NCBI RefSeq assembly: GCF_009910705.1
Contig: NZ_JAAAXJ010000009.1
Span: 62,001-126,000 of the forward strand
Length of the DNA: 64,000 bases
Source of the DNA: Microvirga arsenatis
Lineage (GTDB): Bacteria; Pseudomonadota; Alphaproteobacteria; Rhizobiales; Beijerinckiaceae
Direction of reading: 5' to 3'
Shown one piece after another: positions 1-7,888 of the stretch. The stretch's first letter is position 1, and each line of letters begins with the position of its first letter. The position numbers and the translations under genes were made by a program. The notes beneath the pieces were generated by a model, which worked only from the letters and a program-made list of their open reading frames with translations, was not told the DNA's origin and ran no database searches.

Positions 1-529
1 ACTGCGCGATGGTCGCGGCAAGCGATCCCGTGAGATGCTCGATGCCCAGGGGATCCGTGTAGCAGGACGCCTCGAAGGTGGTGCCCTCGTGCATCCTGTC
101 CGCAGAGCGGGAGGTGACGGCGCCCCTCCCGACATAATCCGGCAGAACGTCAAGGATCTCGGGCAGGTTGGCATAGGCGCGTGTCACGGGCGGGCCGGCG
201 AGCGAGCCGGCCAGGTAGCAATACTGGCAATGGGCGGGGCAGCCCTCCGCCAGATCCACGCGCCAGTCGGCGCTGGGCGGAATCGGCTGCAGGCGGCGCT
301 TGCCGGGCGGCGCCACGACGACGGCGAGGGTCGTCTTGGCGTTGACATAGGTCTGGCGCTCGTCGTCTCCCGTGAGGCCGGTGAGGCGGTTGCTCTTCAG
401 CTCGACGATCTCGGAGCCGAAGGAGGCGGCGCGCTCGAGAATGGCGCGTCCATGCTCCCATTCGAGCGCGGCCGGCGTCACGAGCACGCGCTTCGGCCGC
501 CAGAGCCTCGGTGCGGCCCGTTCATTCAT
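1..529 (-). CDS. Spore photoproduct lyase family radical SAM protein (3' end outside window)
   Basis: The gene runs leftward off the window, so only the first 176 residues are visible. Cysteines 97, 101 and 104 (CPAHCQYC) form the CxxxCxxC cluster of the spore photoproduct lyase branch of radical SAM enzymes, and YCYLAGSLAG follows directly, as in that family. The N-terminal 90 residues match the expected lead-in domain. In spore formers such enzymes repair a thymine photoproduct. This host is not expected to sporulate, so the substrate is uncertain, with DNA photodamage repair the natural guess. The ATG at 529 gives an uninterrupted frame to the window edge. The SDR gene upstream on the same strand is separated by 128 bases. 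Confidence 0.8.
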   Translation of the reverse strand, partial: MNERAAPRLWRPKRVLVTPAALEWEHGRAILERAASFGSEIVELKSNRLTGLTGDDERQTYVNAKTTLAVVVAPPGKRRLQPIPPSADWRVDLAEGCPAHCQYCYLAGSLAGPPVTRAYANLPEILDVLPDYVGRGAVTSRSADRMHEGTTFEASCYTDPLGIEHLTGSLAATIAQ

Positions 530-657
530 CCTGTCCAGGGCCGGTGTGGCGGCGTTCAACGCGGCATCTCCTTCAGCGGAGGAACGCGAGCCCGGTTTGC
601 GGGATCCTGCCGGCGGGCAATCTGCCACAGCAGCGGGTGCGGTGGAGAATGCGTGCG

Positions 658-1407
658 TCAGAACGGGATCTTCTGCCCGTCCCAGGCGAAGAACCCGCCA
701 CTATCTGCTGCGGTCAGGCCATCCATGACAGCCAGCAGGCGCTGCGCCGCGTAATCAGGTGAGAACAATTTTCCGCTCTCGACTCCTGCCCGGAAAGGCT
801 GGCTCAGGTTCGTATCCACCGTACCGGGATGAAGCGCCACGCAGACTGCATCGGGCTTCTGCCGCCGCAGCTCGATGGCGAGCGTACGCAAGAGCTGGTT
901 CAGCGCCGCCTTCGACGCGCGGTAGCCGTACCAGCCGCCGAGGCGGTTGTCCTCGATGCTGCCGACGCGGGCGGAGATCACGGCAAAGACGCTCTTGCCG
1001 TCTCTCGGCAGCAGCGGCAGCACGTGCTTGGCCACGAGGGCAGGGCCGATGGCATTGACCGCAAAGCTCCTGGCGAGCTGATCGGGATCAAGGCTGCGAT
1101 AGGTCTTCTCGGGCTGAAGGCTGGCATCGTGGAGCAACCCAGTTGCCACCAGCACGAGGCGAAGCGGGGCGCCGACGCGAAGCGCCTCTGCGGCGGCGGC
1201 GATGCTGCTCTCCTGCTCGATATCGATGCGGCCCGGATGCACGGCGGGGTTGCCGCTTTCGCGGCCTTTCCGCGAGAGGGCATGAACCGTCTCGAAGCCC
1301 TCCTGCGCGAGCAGATCCGTAACAGCGGCGCCGATCCCGCCCGAAGCGCCGACCACGGCAGCGCGGGCGGGCCTTTCGAACGACGTGAGACGTTGCGGTG
1401 AGATCAT
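658..1407 (-). CDS. SDR family NAD(P)-dependent oxidoreductase
   Basis: This 249-residue protein is a short-chain dehydrogenase/reductase. The Rossmann nucleotide-binding motif GASGGIG lies at residues 20-26, the catalytic serine is in VISARVGSI, and the YxxxK pair appears as YGYRASKAA, followed by the PG-V-T segment (LHPGTVDTNL) that closes the cofactor site. The length is typical of classical SDRs. The overall look resembles CsgA/C-factor-like members, whose substrates are mostly unknown. It sits only 10 bases downstream of the hydroxyproline D-amino-acid dehydrogenase gene on the same strand, so it is probably transcribed with that operon, but a role in the pathway cannot be inferred from sequence. 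Confidence 0.85.
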   Translation of the reverse strand: MISPQRLTSFERPARAAVVGASGGIGAAVTDLLAQEGFETVHALSRKGRESGNPAVHPGRIDIEQESSIAAAAEALRVGAPLRLVLVATGLLHDASLQPEKTYRSLDPDQLARSFAVNAIGPALVAKHVLPLLPRDGKSVFAVISARVGSIEDNRLGGWYGYRASKAALNQLLRTLAIELRRQKPDAVCVALHPGTVDTNLSQPFRAGVESGKLFSPDYAAQRLLAVMDGLTAADSGGFFAWDGQKIPF

Positions 1408-1417
1408 GGAGGCTGCT

Positions 1418-2653
1418 TCAGAAACGCTGCGCGGAGAAAGGCTCCGTGGCGACGGGGCCGGGACGATCCTCGACCAATCCGGCCACCATCTGCGCCGTGA
1501 CCGCGGCCTGGGTCAGGCCGTAATGTCCGTGGCCGAAGGCATAGACGACTCGGCGGTCGCGCCGGGCGCGTCCGATGACGGGAAGCGAATCCGGAATGGA
1601 GGGGCGAAAGCCCATCCACCGCCGGGCGGGCGGCTCGGACTCGAGATGGGGCAGGAAGCGCGTCAGGCGCTGCACCATGGCGTCCGTCCGGCGGTGGTTG
1701 GGCGCGGCCTCGAGCCCCGCGAACTCCACCGCCCCGCCGACCCTGTCTCCGGTGTCGAGCGGCGTGGTCACGAAGCCCTCACCCTCGAACATGATGGGCC
1801 GTCCGATGCCGAAGGAGCCTTGCGGATAGGTGGCGTTGTAGCCCCGCTCCGTGTCGAGCGGGATCCTGTCGCCCAGTTGGGCGGCGAGCGACCTCGACCA
1901 GATGCCGGCCGATACCACGGCGCGGTCCGCAGCCACCTCGGCTCCCGCGCCGTCCGTACGAACATGGATGCCGCCATCCCTCGGGTCGATCCCGAGAGCC
2001 TGCGCGGCCACGTGGACGGCGCCCCGTTCCAAGGCCAGCCGCAGGAGATCGGCGGCGAGCCATGCGGGATCGGAGACATGGCAGGCATCCGGGTACAGAA
2101 CCGCCGCCTCGACGTTGCGGAGGACGGGTTCCATCTCGGCAAGCGCTGCGGGGCTCAGGGCCTGCGCCTCGATCCCGAAGCGGCGCTGGCGCTCGATCAT
2201 TTCCTGCGCCCGGAGGAAGTCGTCCCGGTGCCGCCAGACCGACAGGATGCCTTTCTCCCTCAGATGGGAGCTCAGGTTGAGCGACGACAGAAGGCTCTTC
2301 CAGGCCGGCAGCGCCTCCCCATTGATGGAGCGGATCGCCCCGATGCTGGCCTTGATGCGGGAAGGCGACGAGGCGAGGAGGAAGCGCAGGAGCCAGGGCG
2401 TCAGCTGCGGCAGGTAGGCGGGGCGGATGGTGAGCGGCCCGAGCGGGTCCATGAGCCAGCGCGGCAGGTTCCGCCAAGCCTTGGGAGAAGTGAGCGGCAT
2501 GATGTCCGTATGCGCGATCCAGCCCGCATTGCCGTCCGTCGGCCGGCCCTGCTTTCCGCCAGGCTCGACGAGAACGACCTGGTGCCCCCTGTCGAGCAGG
2601 GCATGGGCGGTGGCGAGACCCACGATGCCCGCGCCGATGATCGCAATCCGCAT
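1418..2653 (-). CDS. FAD-dependent D-amino-acid (cis-4-hydroxy-D-proline) dehydrogenase
   Basis: A 411-residue DadA-type flavoprotein. The dinucleotide fold starts at residue 2 with GAGIVG at residues 7-12, and the C-terminal FAD segment appears as MGFRPSIPDSLPVIG. The start at 2653 was chosen because the fold begins immediately there; an open frame continues upstream only as a shadow of the epimerase gene. Sitting between a 4-hydroxyproline epimerase gene and an SDR gene, it most likely oxidises cis-4-hydroxy-D-proline to pyrroline-4-hydroxy-2-carboxylate, passing electrons to the respiratory chain. The family assignment is from sequence; the substrate is inferred from neighbours. Confidence 0.88.
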   Translation of the reverse strand: MRIAIIGAGIVGLATAHALLDRGHQVVLVEPGGKQGRPTDGNAGWIAHTDIMPLTSPKAWRNLPRWLMDPLGPLTIRPAYLPQLTPWLLRFLLASSPSRIKASIGAIRSINGEALPAWKSLLSSLNLSSHLREKGILSVWRHRDDFLRAQEMIERQRRFGIEAQALSPAALAEMEPVLRNVEAAVLYPDACHVSDPAWLAADLLRLALERGAVHVAAQALGIDPRDGGIHVRTDGAGAEVAADRAVVSAGIWSRSLAAQLGDRIPLDTERGYNATYPQGSFGIGRPIMFEGEGFVTTPLDTGDRVGGAVEFAGLEAAPNHRRTDAMVQRLTRFLPHLESEPPARRWMGFRPSIPDSLPVIGRARRDRRVVYAFGHGHYGLTQAAVTAQMVAGLVEDRPGPVATEPFSAQRF

Positions 2654-2673
2654 CCCACCTCTCCCGCGCAGGC

Positions 2674-3696
2674 TCAGGCCGTGCGGCTCTGGTCGACCAC
2701 CTGGAAGCCGTGGGCGAAGGGATCCCGGCTGTCGATGAAGATGGTGTTGAAGCCCGTTACCCGCGCCCAGCCCTCGATGGACGGAATGATCGCATCCCGG
2801 TCCCCCACCTTCGCGCGCCCCTCGATGCGGCCGGTGAAGGTCGAGCCGATGATGCTCTCGTGGACGAAGGCATCGCCCTCCTTCAGCGCCCCGCGGGCGG
2901 CGAGATGCGCCATGCGGGCGGAGGTTCCGGTGCCGCAGGGCGAGCGGTCGATGGCCTTGTCGCCGTAGAACACGGCATTGCGCGCCGTACCGCCTGGCGT
3001 CTGCGCCTTGCCGGTCCACAGCACGTGAGTCAGACGATCGATGGCCGGGTTCTCGGGATGGGCGATCCGGTAGCGCGCGTTGAACGCCTCGCGCAGCTTC
3101 GGACTCCAGCGCAGGATGTCGGACGGATTGACCTCGGCGAGATCGGAGTAGAGCCGCTGCGGCTCCACGATGGCGTAGAAATTGCCGCCATAGGCCACGT
3201 CGACGGTGAGATGGCCGAGGCCCTCTACTTCCACCTCGTAGCCCGTGCCGTAGAGAAAGGACGGAATGTTGGTGATGCGCACCCGTTCCACGAAGGGACC
3301 ATTCTGCTCGTAGCGCGCCTCGACGACGCCGGCGGGCGTGTCGAGCCGCAGCAGGCCCGGAATCCTCGGGTGGATGAGACCGTTCTCGAGCGCGATGGTC
3401 ACCGTGCCGATGGTGCCGTGACCGCACATGGGCAGGCAGCCCGAGGTCTCGATGAACAGGATGCCCACGTCGCAATCCGGCCGCGTCGGCGGATAGAGGA
3501 TCGAGCCCGACATCATGTCGTGCCCGCGCGGCTCGAACATGAGGCCGGTGCGGATCCAGTCGTACTCCGCCAGGAAGTGCTGGCGGCGCTCGAACATGGT
3601 CTCGCCCTTGAGCTGGGGGATGCTGCCGCCGCCCACCACGCGAACCGGATTGCCGCAGGTATGGCCGTCGATGCAGAAGAAGGTGTGGCGCGCCAT
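2674..3696 (-). CDS. 4-hydroxyproline 2-epimerase (proline racemase family)
   Basis: A 340-residue member of the proline racemase superfamily. Both catalytic cysteines of the epimerase/racemase class are present: C91 in MCGHGTIG and C254 in DRSPCGTGTSAR. Having Cys at both sites separates it from trans-3-hydroxyproline dehydratases, which carry Ser or Thr at the first position. The expected reaction is interconversion of trans-4-hydroxy-L-proline and cis-4-hydroxy-D-proline, the first step of bacterial hydroxyproline breakdown. It lies 20 bases ahead of the dehydrogenase gene that would use its product and 69 bases after the DapA-family deaminase gene, consistent with one operon read leftward. 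Confidence 0.9.
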   Translation of the reverse strand: MARHTFFCIDGHTCGNPVRVVGGGSIPQLKGETMFERRQHFLAEYDWIRTGLMFEPRGHDMMSGSILYPPTRPDCDVGILFIETSGCLPMCGHGTIGTVTIALENGLIHPRIPGLLRLDTPAGVVEARYEQNGPFVERVRITNIPSFLYGTGYEVEVEGLGHLTVDVAYGGNFYAIVEPQRLYSDLAEVNPSDILRWSPKLREAFNARYRIAHPENPAIDRLTHVLWTGKAQTPGGTARNAVFYGDKAIDRSPCGTGTSARMAHLAARGALKEGDAFVHESIIGSTFTGRIEGRAKVGDRDAIIPSIEGWARVTGFNTIFIDSRDPFAHGFQVVDQSRTA

Positions 3697-3765
3697 GGCC
3701 TCACTCGCTCCGGAAATGAAGATCGCGAAGAAAAGGCGGGACCCATCGGCCCCGCCATGGTTGTA

Positions 3766-4695
3766 TCAGGCTGCTGGCTTCAGACCCACGTCCGGCAGCT
3801 TCGGTCGGTTCTTCAGGGCCTTGTCCATGATTGCCTCGACCTCGGCCTTCTCCGCCCCTTCGAGGGGCAGGCGCGGCGGGCGGGTGAGCGCGGAGCCGCG
3901 CCCCATGATGTGCTCGCACAGCTTGATGCACTGCACGAGGTCCGGGCGGGCATCGAGGTGCAGCAGCGGCATGAACCACTCGTAGAGCGCCCTCGCCTCC
4001 TCGTAGCGTCCGGCCTTCGCCAGGCGGAACAGGGTCTCGCCCTCCTGCGGAAAGGCGTTGGACATGCCGGATATCCACCCCTCGGCTCCCAGCATCACGC
4101 TTTCGACCACGACATCGTCGAGGCCTGCGAACAGCACGAACCGGTCCCCCACCATGTTCCTGGTGTCGATGAAGCGGCGCGTGTCGCCGGAGGAATCCTT
4201 GAAGCAGACGATGGTCTCGCAATCCGCGAGCGAGGCGAGGATGTCGGGCGTGACGTCGTTCTTGTAGATCGGCGGGTTGTTGTAGACCATCACCGGCAGG
4301 CTGGTGGCCTTGGCGACGCCGCGGAAATGGGCGGCGGTCTCGTGCGGCTTGGAGGAATAGACCAGCGCCGGCATGACCATGACGCCATCGACGCCCACGC
4401 GCTCGGCCTCCTTGGCGACCTCGGAGGCGAACTGCGTCGTGAACTCGGCCACGCCGGCGATTACCGGCACCCGCCCGCGGGCAACGCCTTTGGCCGCCTC
4501 CATCACGGCCACCTTTTCGGAGCGGCTGAGCGACGTGTTCTCGCCCACGGTGCCGCAGACGACGAGCCCCGACACCCCGTCGCGGATCAGCCCGTCCATC
4601 ACCCTGGCGGTGGCCTCGATGTCGAGCTCGAAATTGGGCTTGAACTGGGTCGTCACCGCGGGAAAGACGCCTTCCCAGCCGATCTTTTTCGCCAT
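3766..4695 (-). CDS. DapA-family pyrroline-4-hydroxy-2-carboxylate deaminase
   Basis: A 309-residue class I aldolase of the dihydrodipicolinate synthase family. Visible hallmarks are GTVGENTSL near residue 48, Tyr138 in MVYNNPP and the Schiff-base Lys166 in CFKDSS. True DapA would normally stand alone or with lysine genes; here the gene opens a cluster with hydroxyproline epimerase and D-amino-acid dehydrogenase genes. The best reading is therefore the enzyme that deaminates and dehydrates pyrroline-4-hydroxy-2-carboxylate to 2-oxoglutarate semialdehyde. The last pathway enzyme, 2-oxoglutarate semialdehyde dehydrogenase, is not in this window. It is the first gene of the leftward operon. Confidence 0.88.
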   Translation of the reverse strand: MAKKIGWEGVFPAVTTQFKPNFELDIEATARVMDGLIRDGVSGLVVCGTVGENTSLSRSEKVAVMEAAKGVARGRVPVIAGVAEFTTQFASEVAKEAERVGVDGVMVMPALVYSSKPHETAAHFRGVAKATSLPVMVYNNPPIYKNDVTPDILASLADCETIVCFKDSSGDTRRFIDTRNMVGDRFVLFAGLDDVVVESVMLGAEGWISGMSNAFPQEGETLFRLAKAGRYEEARALYEWFMPLLHLDARPDLVQCIKLCEHIMGRGSALTRPPRLPLEGAEKAEVEAIMDKALKNRPKLPDVGLKPAA

Positions 4696-4730
4696 TGTGG
4701 TCCTGCTCCCGATAGCAATTGAATTTCTTT

Positions 4731-4751
4731 ATTGTAGATTGTATAAAATCT
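4731..4751. promoter_or_regulatory. Candidate GntR operator between divergent hyp genes
   Basis: The 96-base gap between the deaminase gene and the GntR regulator gene is AT-rich in its centre. Bases 4736-4751 read AGATT, six bases, AATCT, a perfect 5-bp inverted repeat. The hexamer ATTGTA also occurs twice in direct order at 4731 and 4739. A site here could control both divergent transcripts. Its position, symmetry and base composition support an operator. Which of the two motifs the regulator binds is not known. Confidence 0.5.
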
Positions 4752-4791
4752 GCACTGTCAAGCGGGGCCCTGCCTGCCCTTTCGGATTCCC

Positions 4792-5511
4792 ATGTCGACA
4801 AGAACCGCATCCCAGTCCCAGCCTCTCCGGAAGCCCCTTCAGCACCGAACCGTCTCCGCCTCCGTGGCGGAGGAACTGCGCCGGCGCATCGTGGACGGAG
4901 AGTTCGAAGCGGGCTTCCAGCTGCGCCAGGAGGCGCTGGCGGTGGAGTTCGGCGTGAGCCGGATCCCGGTGCGTGAGGCCCTGGTGCAGCTCGAGGCGGA
5001 GGGCTTGGTGAAGATCCATCCCCATCGCGGGGCCATCGTCTCGGCCCTCTCGCCTGCGGAAGTGGAAGAGCTGTTCGAGCTGCGGGCGCTCCTCGAGCCG
5101 CGTCTGCTCAAGGCCTCGGCCCCGCACCTGACGGAGAGCGATTATGGAAGGCTGCGGGGCATCCTGCAGGAATACAGCTCCGAGCTTCATGCCATGCATG
5201 TGAGCCGCTGGGGCGAGCTGAACCGGGAGTTCCACCTGGTCCTGTACCAGCATGCAGGCCAGCCCCGGTCGCTGTCCATCGTCGCGAAGCTCCTGCAGGA
5301 ATGCGACCGGCACACGAGGCTCCAGCTCGCCCTCACCGACGGCCGTGCGCGCGCCGAGGCCGAGCACGACGAATTGCTCCGCATGTGCATCGGGGGACAG
5401 TTCGGCGCGGCCTGCAAGCTCCTGAAGAGCCATATCGAAGGTGCGGGACGATCGCTGCTCAAATACCTTCAGGAGCACCAGAAGGACACGCCCGCTCGCC
5501 AGGATGGATGA
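4792..5511 (+). CDS. GntR family (FadR/FCD) transcriptional regulator
   Basis: A 239-residue regulator with an N-terminal winged helix (about residues 22-82, including LRRRIVDGEFEAG, FGVSRIPVREAL and GLVKIHPHRGAIV) and a C-terminal all-helical FCD ligand domain (about 88-225). The FCD metal-binding histidines are plausibly in REFH and EHDELL. It diverges from the hydroxyproline operon, and a GntR-type HypR is known to repress hydroxyproline genes in rhizobia, so repression relieved by a pathway intermediate is the likely role. The stop codon abuts the end of the convergent VTT gene without a spacer. Confidence 0.88.
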   Translation: MSTRTASQSQPLRKPLQHRTVSASVAEELRRRIVDGEFEAGFQLRQEALAVEFGVSRIPVREALVQLEAEGLVKIHPHRGAIVSALSPAEVEELFELRALLEPRLLKASAPHLTESDYGRLRGILQEYSSELHAMHVSRWGELNREFHLVLYQHAGQPRSLSIVAKLLQECDRHTRLQLALTDGRARAEAEHDELLRMCIGGQFGAACKLLKSHIEGAGRSLLKYLQEHQKDTPARQDG

Positions 5512-6255
5512 TCAGCCCTGCAGGGCGGGCTCGGCCTGCTGCTTCATCCTGAGCTTCGCCTGCTTCGTCATCCAGACGGTCAGGACGACGGTTGCGCCGA
5601 GGCCGATGATCAGCAGGATCCAGTTCATCGCGCCGGCGCCGCCCTCCGCCGCCGTGCGGCCGATCACGCCGATCCAGACGTTCTGGACCGTCCCGGGAAT
5701 GATTCCGACTGCCGTTGCCACCAGGAAGGGAACCAAGCGAACGCCCGTCACGCCGAAGGCATAGTTCTCGACGGCGAACGGAGTCACCGGCGTCAGCCGC
5801 GACAGAAGGATGGTCTTGAACGATTCCTCGTAGGTGACCGTGTCGATAGCTTTCAGGGTCGGGTAGCGGTCGAGGAAACGCTTGACCCTGTCCCTGGCGA
5901 GATAACGGCCGATCAGGAAGGAGATCAGGGCCGCCGTCATGCCGCCGAAGAAGCAGATCGCCAGCGCCCACCAGCCATAGGCGACGGCGACCGCGAGCGT
6001 CAGCGCCACGCCGGGAACCAGAAGGATCGTGCAGATCACATAGGCGATGCTGACCAGCACAATTCCCACGGTGCCGAGGCCCTGCGCCCATCGGCTGAAA
6101 TGCTGCAGCCACTCGTCCATGGGCAGCAGGAACCAGGCGGCGATGAGCGCGACGAAGCCGATGACGGACGGGACAGCGAGCCAGAGGAAGTTTCGGTGGT
6201 CAGGTGATGATGGCAAAGGCGTGACTTCTCCGATTGAGGAAGCCAAACGCACCAT
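5512..6255 (-). CDS. TVP38/TMEM64 (VTT/DedA-like) membrane protein
   Basis: A 247-residue integral membrane protein. Several hydrophobic spans are visible, including FLWLAVPSVIGFVALIAAW, a central VTT core (LVPGVALTLAVAVAYGWW, then CFFGGMTAALISFLIGRYLA) and the conserved RLTPVTPFAVENYAFG stretch that marks the VTT domain. A basic tail, KQAKLRMKQQ, follows the last span. The family is linked to membrane lipid handling and scrambling in other organisms, but the bacterial function is poorly defined. The gene converges on the GntR gene with no intergenic bases. Nothing in the context narrows its role. Confidence 0.85.
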   Translation of the reverse strand: MVRLASSIGEVTPLPSSPDHRNFLWLAVPSVIGFVALIAAWFLLPMDEWLQHFSRWAQGLGTVGIVLVSIAYVICTILLVPGVALTLAVAVAYGWWALAICFFGGMTAALISFLIGRYLARDRVKRFLDRYPTLKAIDTVTYEESFKTILLSRLTPVTPFAVENYAFGVTGVRLVPFLVATAVGIIPGTVQNVWIGVIGRTAAEGGAGAMNWILLIIGLGATVVLTVWMTKQAKLRMKQQAEPALQG

Positions 6256-6302
6256 GGGGTTCGCCGTTCCGGCGGCACAAACCCAGCGAATGCCGAAGGA
6301 AA

Positions 6303-6379
6303 TGGCGACTCCGGTAGGGCTCGAACCTACGACCTGCCGCTTAGAAGGCGGCTGCTCTATCCAGCTGAGCTACGGAGCC
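6303..6379 (-). tRNA. tRNA-Arg (anticodon UCU)
   Basis: A 77-base tRNA read leftward. The acceptor 5' strand GGCTCCG pairs with CGGAGTC (one G-U), the D arm has AGCTCAGCTGGATAGAGC, the anticodon stem-loop is GCCGC-CTTCTAA-GCGGC with anticodon UCU, and the T arm carries GGTTCGAGCCC. The CCA end is encoded at 6305-6303. It decodes AGA/AGG, which are rare codons in a GC-rich genome such as this one. Confidence 0.96.
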
Positions 6380-6397
6380 GTCCGGTGGGCCTTGACC

Positions 6398-6703
6398 TCA
6401 GTGGGTCCAGGGACCGACGCGGTTGAACTTGAAGTTGTCGGAATAGGAGATCGTCCGCCGCTTGACCTCATGGGGTTCCTCGACCCGGTAGGCGATGCCC
6501 TCGCGCTCGGCATAGGCGATGGCGTCCTCCTTGGTGTCGAACCACAGGCGGATCTGCTGGCGCGTGTCGCCCGAGCTGGTCCAGCCCATGAGCGGCTCGA
6601 TCTCGCGGGGTTTGTCCTGCTCGAAGACGAGAAGCCACTGCTTCGTCCGGGCCAGGCCGGACTGGGTTGCGGACTTGGCGGGCTTGTAGATCCGTGCAGG
6701 CAT
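6398..6703 (-). CDS. ETC complex I (NDUFS4-like) accessory subunit family protein
   Basis: A 101-residue soluble protein of the ETC complex I subunit conserved-region family, homologous to mitochondrial NDUFS4. The family core is visible as TKQWLLVFEQ, IEPLMGWTSSGDTRQQIRL, FDTKEDAIAYAEREG and the C-terminal NFKFNRVGPWTH. It probably assists assembly or stability of NADH:quinone oxidoreductase on the inner membrane. The start at 6703 (MPARIYKPA) was chosen because the frame further upstream reads through the tRNA-Pro gene. The gene sits between two tRNA genes on the same strand. Confidence 0.9.
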   Translation of the reverse strand: MPARIYKPAKSATQSGLARTKQWLLVFEQDKPREIEPLMGWTSSGDTRQQIRLWFDTKEDAIAYAEREGIAYRVEEPHEVKRRTISYSDNFKFNRVGPWTH

Positions 6704-6740
6704 CGGTTTTGAGCTCTCTCCACGACTCGTCCGTCGAGGA

Positions 6741-6817
6741 TGGTCGGGGCGGCAGGATTTGAACCCGCGACCCTCTGCTCCCAAAGCAGATGCGCTACCA
6801 GGCTGCGCTACACCCCG
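6741..6817 (-). tRNA. tRNA-Pro (anticodon UGG)
   Basis: A 77-base tRNA read leftward. CGGGGTG pairs with CGCCCCG in the acceptor stem, the anticodon arm is TCTGC-TTTGGGA-GCAGA with anticodon UGG, and the T arm contains GGTTCAAATCC. The CCA end is encoded at 6743-6741. UGG-proline tRNA can read all four CCN codons. Confidence 0.96.
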
Positions 6818-7123
6818 AGATCCTCAACAGATTGGTTTCTCTATCGTTCTGGAAACCGATGCGCAAGGGGTGGGGTTCCCGCCAAAGGCACCCGGGATGC
6901 CCTGGGGCCACCCTCCGGCGCGGCCCTTGTGCGGCCATGCTTGGAACGAGGAAGCCGATCACCTCCCTCGGGAACAAAAGCCCTATGTAAACCAAGGCTT
7001 AACCCTGCGACGATTTTTGGCTGGCAACTTGCCGCAACGTCATGAACTTCATGCGTCGATCGATGCCGGGCGGGCCCTCATGATGAGCGGCCGGCGCATC
7101 GCAGGATCGACTGCAGGAGGCTC
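6818..7123. other. Intergenic region between tRNA-Pro and a small membrane protein gene
   Basis: This 306-base stretch lacks a convincing reading frame. Overlapping short frames here have no recognisable protein features. The only structure I see is the repeated CTCATGATGAG motif near its right end, recorded separately. It presumably holds the promoters of the flanking genes. Confidence 0.5.
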
Positions 7124-7131
7124 ATGATGAG
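7077..7131. repeat. Two copies of the palindrome CTCATGATGAG, one over a start codon
   Basis: The 11-base palindrome CTCATGATGAG (arms CTCAT and ATGAG around a central G) occurs at 7077-7087 and again at 7121-7131, exactly 44 bases apart. The second copy covers the two possible ATG codons of the small membrane protein gene. The spacing is about four helical turns, as expected for a dimeric regulator, but this may be chance. Confidence 0.3.
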
Positions 7132-7237
7132 CAACTACAGCGGGCACGACCGCCCTTTTCCCACCTGGTTCCCCTATGCCCTCGGCGGCACTTTGTTCGG
7201 CGCTGCCATGCTCGCCGGCCTCTGGAGATTCATCTAA
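7124..7237 (+). CDS. Small single-span membrane protein, 37 residues
   Basis: A 37-residue frame with a clear ribosome site (AGGAGG at 7115-7120) starts at 7124, or one codon later at 7127. The product has a polar N-terminus (SNYSGHDRPFPTW) and one hydrophobic span (FPYALGGTLFGAAMLAGLW), ending WRFI. I do not recognise a family. The ribosome site, the codon choice and the membrane span argue that it is real. Short proteins of this kind often associate with larger membrane complexes, but no partner is evident nearby. Confidence 0.6.
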   Translation: MMSNYSGHDRPFPTWFPYALGGTLFGAAMLAGLWRFI

Positions 7238-7458
7238 AGCCTCCGGCCTTCGGACAGGCGGCGCCAGCGCATGTCGTGTGCTGGAACACAGCGCGCGAGG
7301 CTCCACGCGAACGATGGCTGAGCCTGGCCGTTGCCGGAGGGCGGACGCTGTGTCCGCCCTGGAAGCAGCGCAGGCCCTCGATGACGATCCTCGATCCGAT
7401 CTCAGGAAACCAGGTGACGATCAACACTTCGAGACGCCCTGCCGCTCGAACGGCCCGT

Positions 7459-7878
7459 TCAGAACCTGGTGAGGGTGCATTGCTGGTCCTTGGCGGCCAG
7501 ATCGTCGGTGATCACCATGTGAACGATCTTCCCGCTCGGATCGATCTCGAGGATCATCTCAAGCACCGAGTTCTCGGCATAAACCCCGAAGAAGCCGAAG
7601 TTTCTGGCTCCCCATGACGGAATGCTGAAGCGGTCGATGTCGTGCGTCAGACCCCGGCAGCGAGCCAGGGTCAGGCGAAGATCCTCGATGGCGTATTTCG
7701 CCTGCAGGGCGGGTGCCAGAAGCTCATGCAGCGCGACTGCGTCGCTGCGGTTATAGGCGCGCAGCAGGCTGTCGGAGACATCGTTCAGGGTATGCGGACC
7801 GACCTCCGCCTGCGCGGGCCCGGACAGGAGCGTGCCGGCCAGGACGAGAGCCCTGCACCATTGTCCGTCGCGCCTCAA
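7459..7878 (-). CDS. Hypothetical exported protein
   Basis: A 139-residue protein if started at the TTG at 7878, which gives a short basic N-terminus and a signal peptide (ALVLAGTLLSGPAQA, cleavage likely before EVGP). An upstream in-frame start at 7959 would overlap the DUF192 gene by 71 bases and bury the signal, so I prefer 7878, ten bases after that gene's stop. The mature part resembles the small alpha+beta folds of DUF3887/SnoaL-like proteins (LLRAYNRSDAVALHELLAP), but I am not sure of a family. It appears to be the last gene of the cold-shock/DUF192 operon. Confidence 0.6.
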   Translation of the reverse strand: MRRDGQWCRALVLAGTLLSGPAQAEVGPHTLNDVSDSLLRAYNRSDAVALHELLAPALQAKYAIEDLRLTLARCRGLTHDIDRFSIPSWGARNFGFFGVYAENSVLEMILEIDPSGKIVHMVITDDLAAKDQQCTLTRF

Positions 7879-7888
7879 GCCTTCGAAC

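Noticed and set aside
1385..4722. Long plus-strand open frames of 527 and 670 codons
   Set aside because: They run antisense to the hydroxyproline genes, have no family motifs, and arise from high GC content in the opposite frame.
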